Assembly: GCA_029265355.1 (NCBI GenBank)
Contig: JAJUJL010000006.1
Location: forward strand, 1 to 64,000
DNA: 64,000 nucleotides
Direction: 5' to 3'
DNA from: Chloroflexota bacterium
GTDB lineage: Bacteria > Chloroflexota > Anaerolineae > Anaerolineales > UBA4823
The notes beneath the pieces were generated by a model. That model searched no databases. It was given only the letters and a program-made list of their open reading frames with translations, and was not told the origin of the DNA. The position numbers and the translations under genes are program-made. Numbering within the stretch: the stretch's first letter is position 1; each line of letters starts with the position of its first letter. This document shows, one piece after another, positions 57,804 through 64,000 of this stretch.

Positions 57804-58589
57804 TCATGGCCAGGGTATCTCGACTGGATCGGTGTAACCATGCTTTTCAACGGTGTACAGTTTGCCGTTGGATGGCATCCCGCAACCCGCCTCGTCAACA
57901 AACTCATAATAGTTATCATAGGTTTGGACGGCCACAAAGATCAAGACGCCGTTTTGACAGATATTCGCCTCGATCAGGTACCCCCGATTGTCATCTTCAG
58001 TCATCCACACCTTCTCCCAGGCAACTATAACCTGGTTGCCATCGCGTTCGGCGCGCACATTCTCGGGTGGACCGTACAATGTGGCGTGAGGAAGTCGGGA
58101 AACAACAAATTTAAGCGTCGAGGTATCGCCGCTCACCTCCAGGACAGAGGCTGCGGACCAACAGTGACGGTCGAGACCATCTGGCTTCAGCCATAGCCAA
58201 GTGCCAGAGTAACTGCGTCCATGAACCTCAGCGCGATCACCTTCTTTCAACTCATGTGAATACAAATAGGCCTTGCCAGGGCCGTAGCGGCAAAAGGCGC
58301 GCATTTTGGCAATGGCGATGGGAAACTCCGACGTCGGAGAAGCGGTAGGTGTTTTGGTCGGCGTGGTTGTGGGAGAGTGTGCTGCCGTGGGTGTATCAGT
58401 CGCAGTCGGGGATGGCGTCATTGATGGCGATGGCGCGAGTGTGGAAGTGATGGTGGGCGAAGGATGGGCTGGCAGCGTGGTCGCTGCCAGCCTGGCGGTA
58501 TCTATCGAGGATGGAGGCTGGGTGTAGCCACACCCAGCCAGCCACATAAGCAGTATCAGTTGGATGGTGTAATGCGAGCGCCTGAGCAT
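57804..58589 (-). CDS. Lipoprotein with SH3-like domain
   Basis: A 261-aa lipoprotein: signal peptide with lipobox WLAGC (Cys 20), a Thr/Pro/Ser linker (about 35-88), then an SH3b-like region (AFCRYGPGKAYLYSHELKEGDRAEVHGRSYSGTWLWLKPDGLDRHCWSAASVL) and a fibronectin-type-III-like domain (PENVRAERDGNQVIVAWEKVW ... GYLIEANICQNGVL). It likely sits on the outer face of the membrane. Function is unknown. Confidence 0.8.
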   Translation of the reverse strand: MLRRSHYTIQLILLMWLAGCGYTQPPSSIDTARLAATTLPAHPSPTITSTLAPSPSMTPSPTATDTPTAAHSPTTTPTKTPTASPTSEFPIAIAKMRAFCRYGPGKAYLYSHELKEGDRAEVHGRSYSGTWLWLKPDGLDRHCWSAASVLEVSGDTSTLKFVVSRLPHATLYGPPENVRAERDGNQVIVAWEKVWMTEDDNRGYLIEANICQNGVLIFVAVQTYDNYYEFVDEAGCGMPSNGKLYTVEKHGYTDPVEIPWP

Positions 58590-58619
58590 CTACTTTACAA
58601 ACACAACGCCTCCGATTCA

Positions 58620-59690
58620 CTAGGGTATGGTGAAGTTCACCAAGGTCAGCTTGCCCGGCTGCACCTCAACCTCGCGCTGCTGAAATCCTTTCAGAAAGAA
58701 CGAGATCTGGTAGCGCCCGGGGGGAAGATCAGCCATAGCAAAGTTCTCTTTCCAGGGTGAGACCTCCGAAAGGCGCTTGTCGGAGTAAGTCTTGAGATAA
58801 TAGGTATCCAGCGCTGGTTGGCCAGGGCCGCCTAACAGTTCGAATTGCAAATCTACGGGGTGGATCAGGTTGCCATCGGCATCCTGAATCCTGCCAGCAA
58901 TCGCTCCGGTGAGCGCGCCTCCTTCGTAAGGCAGCGGCGATAACCAGAGTTCGGGGTTGCAGACGACGCCGTAATTGTTATCGCCCAGGCGAACTTCAAA
59001 GGATAAAGTGCTACCCTGCACTCTGCCGGTATTGCCGACTTTTCCAATCTCATCTCCAGCGGACACCTGATCGTCGACATTGACGCTAATTTCCGAAAGT
59101 TGTCCGTACAAAGTGAAGACGGGCTGGCCGAGCCCAGGTAGATCATGCCGCAAGATCACCAGATTACCGTACACATTCCTGCCTGGGCCGAAAGAAATAT
59201 TGAGATCATCACCAGCGGTTACAACGACACCATCGGCTGCCGCCAGCACTGGGATGCCGGTGGTATTCAAGAATTTCACACCGTGCATAGCCTCTTTGAC
59301 TGTGCGCTGGTACTCGCCAAAGCGGCTGGATACATCGATGGTGTTGCGCCCGACTGCGCCGATGGGGCGCTGCAGGAGAAAGGCGCCATCGGAGATACAA
59401 ACATCTTCTTCACAAGGACCCATCAACAGCGCGGTGGCTTCTTGGTTTGGCGCGGGGGTTGGCTGAGAATCGGGCGTGGTTGGTGTATCCTGGGGGGGTG
59501 TGGTTGGCGAGGCTTCCTCCAGCGTAGGTGATGCGGCAGGGGGTATGGAGGGGGAAGTGGTTTCAACCGAGCCGCTACCGCCCGAGGCGGTAGGCGCAGG
59601 CTGAGTTGAGAATATCTGACATGCAATGGTGACTGACAAAAGCAGAGCGGCTGCCAGTAATGCTGCTGTTGGAAACCGTGTTCGCTTCAT
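58620..59690 (-). CDS. Lipoprotein with degenerate M23-peptidase domain
   Basis: A 356-aa lipoprotein: signal peptide with lipobox VTIAC (Cys 24), a Pro/Thr/Ser-rich linker, then an M23/lysostaphin-like fold (VLAAADGVVVTAGDD, YGNLVILRHD, YGQLSEISVNVDDQVSAGDEIGKVGNTGRVQGS). The metal motif that should read HLHFEV is TLSFEVR, so the zinc site is lost. A C-terminal carboxypeptidase-regulatory-like domain ends the protein. It is probably non-catalytic, perhaps an activator or binder. Confidence 0.82.
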   Translation of the reverse strand: MKRTRFPTAALLAAALLLSVTIACQIFSTQPAPTASGGSGSVETTSPSIPPAASPTLEEASPTTPPQDTPTTPDSQPTPAPNQEATALLMGPCEEDVCISDGAFLLQRPIGAVGRNTIDVSSRFGEYQRTVKEAMHGVKFLNTTGIPVLAAADGVVVTAGDDLNISFGPGRNVYGNLVILRHDLPGLGQPVFTLYGQLSEISVNVDDQVSAGDEIGKVGNTGRVQGSTLSFEVRLGDNNYGVVCNPELWLSPLPYEGGALTGAIAGRIQDADGNLIHPVDLQFELLGGPGQPALDTYYLKTYSDKRLSEVSPWKENFAMADLPPGRYQISFFLKGFQQREVEVQPGKLTLVNFTIP

Positions 59691-59848
59691 GGGTGGACTC
59701 TCCTGTGTTTTCGATCGGCATTATGAAGTAAGAGTGTTGAAATTTTAGTAAGAGGCGTTTTGCGAAGTGATTGCCGATTTTTATATAACCGCAACACACT
59801 TTGTGGGCAATGGCGCAAAAGTACCAGGGTAGGGCTGTGATCGGGGGA

Positions 59849-61963
59849 TTAAAATGAGTCGAAGTGCTCGACCTCAAAAGTAAATATCGTTGCGCCCCCT
59901 ATCGTGACTTTGACGGGGATACTTGAGACAGTATCAGGAAGCAAGGTGTCGAGGTATTGCACGCGCTCTCGACAGCTCTGTTTCAAAGCCTTTACCACCA
60001 CCTCTTCATGTCCTTCTGATAAGCCAATCAACAAGGTGGCATTGCGCTTGTGCAAAAAGCCACCACTGGTTTTCAGGCGCGTGACACTGAAACCGAGTTT
60101 ATTCAACATGCTGAAGGCGTTTTCAAGGTCTTCTTCTTGCACCACTGCCACGATGAGCCGGTCGATTGGGGCCTGGCGCAAGTTCTGGCTACCAAGGAGA
60201 TCGGGCCAACCGATTGTTTGCTGGGTCAACGCGGCATCGACTTCGTTCACAAGATCTGCGTAAATTTCATCTGAGATAATGCCATCACGGCGCAGTCCGC
60301 TCAAAGTGCTGCGTTGGGCGCGCAGGTATTCTCTCCGGGCTGTATCCAATTCCTCCGCCTCCACGCTGGGGTAAGTGGTGAGCACTTCTCGCACGGCATC
60401 CGCCAGACCTTTGCTGTGTTCTCGGAGGTGAGGCTCTAGAATTTTCCAGACATGATCAGAGAGCAACCCGTCTCTGTATCTTCTTTTTAGGTGATCATAC
60501 GCCGCGCGAGCAGAGACGGCGCGAGCATGACGGCGTTCATATTCATCTTGCATCTCGCTGCGTTCGATCAACCCCAGGCGACGAACGAGGGGACTCATAC
60601 TCATCCCTTGGACTACCAGGGTGAAGAGTACAACGCCAAATGCCATCACTTGAATTATTTCCGAGCTGCCTAACGATTCAGGCAGGCTCAATACCAAAGC
60701 CAATGAGATGGCTCCGCGTAGACCACCCCAATAAAGAACATGCTGCCACTTGTTGGGAATATCTGCTCCCAGCCGCGATAATCCGTACACACCCACCGCG
60801 CGCGCCACGAGCACGGCAATAATTGCCCAAAGGATCAATTGCCAGTGTGTGAAAAGCAGGGGTAGCTCTATTCTTAAGCCGATGAGCAGAAATATAAAAG
60901 AGTTGGCGAGAAATGCAGCGTACTCCCAGAAATTAAAGACAACGATGCGCGTGGTTGGCGACATACCTCTAGGGCCAATATTGCCATTGACCAGGCCAGC
61001 CGCCACGACTGCCAGTACGCCGCTGAAACCAAGCAGGTGTTCCGAAATCAGGTACGCCCCGTAGGCTAAGACGCTGGTCAGCGTAGTTTCAATTAAGTGA
61101 TCATCGATACTGCTGATGACTTGGGAGATGATTGTGCCCAGCACGACACCGACGATCAAGCCGCCGCCCGCAACGCGGAGAAAATCCAGGATGCTCGAAA
61201 CCAGGTTGAAACTCTGCGTACCTGCCAGCGCCACCGCCAGTACGAGATCGAATAGAACAATTGCTGTGCCATCGTTGAACAAGCTTTCGCCTTCGAGAAG
61301 CACTTGCAGCCGCTTGGGCACGCCCATCGAGCGGAAGAGCGCCACTACTGAAACGGGGTCGGTCGCTGAGACCAAAGCGCCAAAGACCAGAGCCACGGGT
61401 AGGGCCAGGCCAGTTCCATAGGTGATGATCAGGCCGACAATCAGGGTTGTCAGGATCACACCTGGCACAGCCAGCGCCAGTATCGGCCCCAGGTTGATAC
61501 GCAGATCGGCAAAATTCAGGTGAAAAGCCGCCTCGAATACCAACGGGGGTACCAACAACGCCAGGATCAGGTTTGGGGAGATGCTGAGCTCTATGCGAGT
61601 TTGAAGCGTTAATAACAATCCCATCATCACCAGCCCGATCGTGTAGGGGACGCGCAGCCGGTGAGCTATAATGCCGACTACCACAGCCACAAAAAGCAAA
61701 CCGATGATGATTTCTTCGGCGATGAGAAACTGCTCTTCGGACTCGTCTAGCAGCTCATCTGCGGTGAGGGTTTGCTCTGGGGTTGCTGTTCCTGCCGCAG
61801 GAGTGCCGTGTGCGTCAGATGCTGTATTAATCGAAAATGCAGGATTGCTCACTTGCCATGGCAGGTTCAATTGCGTTTGTTGAGATCCGCATCCTGACAG
61901 GCCACCAGCACTGAAAAAAATTACGATCAGGGATGCGATGATTAGTAGATGAGAGCGTTGCAT
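59849..61963 (-). CDS. CPA1-type Na+/H+ antiporter with lipoprotein-like N terminus
   Basis: A 704-aa protein. The N terminus (about 1-25) looks like a lipoprotein signal (lipobox LSGC at 22-25), followed by a Thr/Ala-rich stretch. Then come some 12 membrane segments with the antiporter motifs ATDPVSVVALF and EGESLFNDGTAIV (catalytic Asp residues), LRGAISLALVLSLP, and a long cytoplasmic tail. It exchanges Na+ or K+ for H+. A TACAAT box ends seven bases before the ATG with no ribosome site. Confidence 0.9.
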   Translation of the reverse strand: MQRSHLLIIASLIVIFFSAGGLSGCGSQQTQLNLPWQVSNPAFSINTASDAHGTPAAGTATPEQTLTADELLDESEEQFLIAEEIIIGLLFVAVVVGIIAHRLRVPYTIGLVMMGLLLTLQTRIELSISPNLILALLVPPLVFEAAFHLNFADLRINLGPILALAVPGVILTTLIVGLIITYGTGLALPVALVFGALVSATDPVSVVALFRSMGVPKRLQVLLEGESLFNDGTAIVLFDLVLAVALAGTQSFNLVSSILDFLRVAGGGLIVGVVLGTIISQVISSIDDHLIETTLTSVLAYGAYLISEHLLGFSGVLAVVAAGLVNGNIGPRGMSPTTRIVVFNFWEYAAFLANSFIFLLIGLRIELPLLFTHWQLILWAIIAVLVARAVGVYGLSRLGADIPNKWQHVLYWGGLRGAISLALVLSLPESLGSSEIIQVMAFGVVLFTLVVQGMSMSPLVRRLGLIERSEMQDEYERRHARAVSARAAYDHLKRRYRDGLLSDHVWKILEPHLREHSKGLADAVREVLTTYPSVEAEELDTARREYLRAQRSTLSGLRRDGIISDEIYADLVNEVDAALTQQTIGWPDLLGSQNLRQAPIDRLIVAVVQEEDLENAFSMLNKLGFSVTRLKTSGGFLHKRNATLLIGLSEGHEEVVVKALKQSCRERVQYLDTLLPDTVSSIPVKVTIGGATIFTFEVEHFDSF

Positions 61964-61970
61964 ACTGAGT

Positions 61971-61976
61971 ATTGTA
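61971..61976 (-). promoter_or_regulatory. -10 box of the antiporter, leaderless arrangement
   Basis: TACAAT reads on the minus strand and ends seven bases before the ATG at 61963; CTAGAA 17 bases upstream is a poor -35. If correct, the hairpins at 62002-62106 are not in the mRNA. Confidence 0.4.
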
Positions 61977-62001
61977 CCGTAGGCTGAAAACGTTCTAGGT
62001 G

Positions 62002-62106
62002 TTTCGCCGGAAGTGTTTTTACAAAAATGTGAACGAGCACCGGCGAAACCCTGGAGTAAACCGCCGACGCGATGGCGGATTTACTCTAAACACTTTCGGC
62101 GGTTTA
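62002..62106. repeat. Nested inverted repeats
   Basis: GTTTCGCCGG (62002-62011) pairs with CCGGCGAAAC (62041-62050). GAGTAAACCGCC (62055-62066) pairs with GGCGGATTTACTC (62075-62087). GTAAACCGCCGA at 62057-62068 also pairs with TCGGCGGTTTAC (62097-62108), and GAAGTGTTT (62011-62019) with AAACACTTT (62089-62097). The stems compete. They could be terminator, operator or MITE-like sequence between the HEAT and antiporter genes. Confidence 0.55.
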
Positions 62107-62129
62107 CTTAACGACATTGAGGTCTTTAT

Positions 62130-62798
62130 TTAAGGGGACGATCTCGCCAGCGCATGGCGGGCTAGCTCAGCAACGGTGGTCAGTCTAAGTTCCTGGTTTT
62201 GGTAGAACAGGAATGTATCCCCATCGTCCAGCATGCGGGTGAGCTGATCTCTGGCAAGGCCAGGTGCTACCCTACCGATGCTCCAGGCAGCCAGCCCCCG
62301 TATTTGTGGAATGTGCTCGTGCAGGCAAGGCAATATATAGGGTATAGATCCCTGAACTTGCTCGCCGATCACTTGAGCTACCCGACCGATAGCCCACAGG
62401 TAACCGGCGCGAAAGTGGACTGCGTCCTGTTCTTCCATGTCCAGCAAGGCAACCAGTATGGGAATGTAGTCCTGGAACACGGTGTGGCAATGCAGGAGGG
62501 TCTCACCGATCAGCTCGGGAGCACGCCACCCGATGGAACCTGATTCATCCGACAATAACCAGATCAACCTGCGGAGATGATTGCGCACAAGCTGGGCATC
62601 CTTGTTTGCGACCTGAGCTGCAGCGAGTCCATACGCTTCAACGGCGCGCCAGCTCACAAGAACATCCGAGTCGTAAGTCAATGCCAATAAATGGCTCAGA
62701 ATGCGAGATTGTTGGCAGGCCTCAGCCTGGATTGCCTCGATTTCCCAGGCCTTCAACCATCCCCGCAAGGCGGCTTTGCGAGGATGCTCTGCCATCAC
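62130..62798 (-). CDS. HEAT-repeat protein
   Basis: A 222-aa all-helical protein with HEAT-like repeats (VLVSWRAVEAYGLAAAQVAN, GSIGWRAPELIGETL, VHFRAGYLWAIGRVAQVIG, PQIRGLAAWSIGRVAPGLA). This DVU0298-like type is often coupled to radical SAM proteins. Its start overlaps the stop of the radical SAM gene by four bases (ATGA), so the two are translated together. A binding or adapter role is inferred. Confidence 0.8.
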   Translation of the reverse strand: MMAEHPRKAALRGWLKAWEIEAIQAEACQQSRILSHLLALTYDSDVLVSWRAVEAYGLAAAQVANKDAQLVRNHLRRLIWLLSDESGSIGWRAPELIGETLLHCHTVFQDYIPILVALLDMEEQDAVHFRAGYLWAIGRVAQVIGEQVQGSIPYILPCLHEHIPQIRGLAAWSIGRVAPGLARDQLTRMLDDGDTFLFYQNQELRLTTVAELARHALARSSP

Positions 62799-63889
62799 AC
62801 ACCATAAAGATAGTAACAGCTTCGGCAGCCTTCTGGAGCATCAGGAAGGGTCACGGGTTGGTCGTGGTTACCATTGAGCATGGAGGCGACAATACCATGG
62901 TTGGCAGCGCGCAGGCGATCAATATATTTATTACGAAAGGCAAGATAATCTGGCTGTTGCCAGATGACCTCCAGCTTTTGCTCGCGAACGTTGCCGTATC
63001 GCTGGCAGGGCACGAACACCTTCTCGCCGTTGAAGACCCGGTTTTCCGCATAAGAAAGCGTGATGCAAGGAGACACATATCCCTGCCAGTTGATATACAG
63101 GCTACGCAGCGGGTCATGTTCGCAGATGACTTGTTCGATAGGGCGGAGGTTATAGGTGCGCAGACGAATGCCAAGAAGCTGTGCTTTGCGAGAGGCTTCA
63201 GCCAGGACCGCTTCGATTTCGGGGATGGGTTGCCCGTGGTGAGTGAATAATCGGCGCTCATTATCGCTAGATTTGAGTATTACATCCAGGTTCTTGGCGA
63301 TGACGTTCTCCACCCCAAGGCTGTGCGCCAGCTCAAGGTATGTGGGAAGCTGGTGATAGTTGGCAGAGTCAGGTCCCGCCATCAACACAAACACCATCAT
63401 CATGCGCGGATTCATTTTGCGCATGCGCAATTTGATAGCCCTAAGAGCGCGGATATTGGCGATGACACGATCAAAGTTCGAACCCTGGCGGATCTGGTTA
63501 TAGAGCTCGGCGGAAGCGGCGTCTATCGAGAATGAGATCCAGTCCAGTCCTGCGGCCACCAAACGTTCAGATAAGTCTGGGGTGAGGCGAAGTCCATTGG
63601 TGCTGAAGCCCACCGTGCAGCCGGCTTGCCTGGCAGCCTGTACCATTTCCAACAAGATGGGACTGAGCAGCGGTTCTCCTCCACCAGTCAGATCCACAGA
63701 CTTGGCCTGGGTGAGATAGGGCCGCAGGGCATCAAAGGTTGCCAGATCCATGGCGTTTCCTTCGCTGCGCAGCTCTGTCCAGGGGCACATCACACACGAC
63801 AGGTTGCACTGGAGGGTGGGTTCGATTTGAAGCAGTTTAAAGGGTCGTGCGTCCTTACTCGACAACCATGATTTGATCTGATTGAACAT
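62795..63889 (-). CDS. Radical SAM/SPASM protein
   Basis: A 364-aa enzyme with the SAM-cluster motif Cys28-NLS-Cys32-VM-Cys35, the GGGEPLL SAM-contact stretch and a C-terminal SPASM region (ICEHDPLRSLYINWQGYVSPC, VPCQRYGN, GCRSCYYL) for auxiliary clusters. SPASM enzymes modify peptides or mature cofactors. No precursor peptide was found; the partial gene at 63956 lies divergently upstream. It overlaps the HEAT gene by four bases. Confidence 0.92.
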   Translation of the reverse strand: MFNQIKSWLSSKDARPFKLLQIEPTLQCNLSCVMCPWTELRSEGNAMDLATFDALRPYLTQAKSVDLTGGGEPLLSPILLEMVQAARQAGCTVGFSTNGLRLTPDLSERLVAAGLDWISFSIDAASAELYNQIRQGSNFDRVIANIRALRAIKLRMRKMNPRMMMVFVLMAGPDSANYHQLPTYLELAHSLGVENVIAKNLDVILKSSDNERRLFTHHGQPIPEIEAVLAEASRKAQLLGIRLRTYNLRPIEQVICEHDPLRSLYINWQGYVSPCITLSYAENRVFNGEKVFVPCQRYGNVREQKLEVIWQQPDYLAFRNKYIDRLRAANHGIVASMLNGNHDQPVTLPDAPEGCRSCYYLYGV

Positions 63890-63955
63890 AATGATTTTCT
63901 GCGGCGCTATTGAGTTTCCTATAAATCATGTAAACTTATCGGTGAGGAGAACAAT

Positions 63956-64000
63956 ATGGCGAATAAAAAACGATACACGACTGGTTCAAGATCATCTTCC
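63956..64000 (+). CDS. Start of an unidentified gene (partial)
   Basis: ATG at 63956 begins MANKKRYTTGSRSSS and runs off the window. GTGAGGAG at 63942-63949 is a good ribosome site, so a real gene is likely. Fifteen residues are too few to name a function. Confidence 0.5.
   Translation, partial: MANKKRYTTGSRSSS

Overview
The window most likely comes from an anaerobic member of the Chloroflexota (Anaerolineae-like). This rests on a MetVF/heterodisulfide-reductase gene set typical of Wood-Ljungdahl organisms, a bacterial mevalonate-pathway decarboxylase, many lipoproteins with long Thr/Pro/Ser linkers, and a secreted protein ending in the short YLP-type tail common in that group. The taxonomic call is an inference; no rRNA or tRNA gene was seen.

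Layout. 1-12.9 kb is ordinary GC-rich chromosome: an RHS remnant, a roadblock protein, pyrG, plsC, eno, a methyltransferase, a zinc-ribbon membrane protein, radC, then a tight minus-strand operon rseP - HEAT protein - AEC transporter - gluzincin peptidase - acyP, and mvaD. About 12.87-32.8 kb is an accessory island. A large serine recombinase at its left edge reads into the 5' end of mvaD, and a tyrosine recombinase lies near its right edge. Between them are a primase-helicase replication module, a type III restriction-modification pair, lipoproteins of a shared CxxGIC family, a secreted metalloprotease and a ribbon-helix-helix regulator with a palindromic operator. Three island genes (res, mod, metalloprotease) are each broken by a single in-frame stop, so the island appears to be decaying.

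32.8-42 kb returns to chromosome: an alkyl-DHAP-synthase-like flavoprotein, then an operon combining a subtilisin-like peptidase, an esterase, three ATP-grasp-type ligases and a GCS2 carboxylate-amine ligase. This looks like a peptide-ligase biosynthetic system whose product is unknown. A three-domain FKBP lipoprotein follows.

43.5-56.5 kb is a long minus-strand operon with a clear sigma70-type promoter at 56431-56458: a double-HdrA protein, MvhD, a giant HdrA with a GltD-like NAD(P)H module inserted, a second MvhD, MetV, MetF, an HdrC-HdrB fusion and an unknown Cys-rich protein. It suggests a flavin-based electron-bifurcating methylenetetrahydrofolate reductase. The second MvhD carries an in-frame UGA exactly where its paralogue has a conserved Cys, followed by a hairpin that fits a bacterial SECIS, so it is very probably a selenoprotein of 153 residues.

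56.5-64 kb holds a YiiX-like papain-fold protein, an RRM protein, two lipoproteins, a CPA1 antiporter with a lipoprotein-like N terminus, a HEAT protein, a radical SAM/SPASM protein and the start of a further gene. No CRISPR array, rRNA or tRNA was found.
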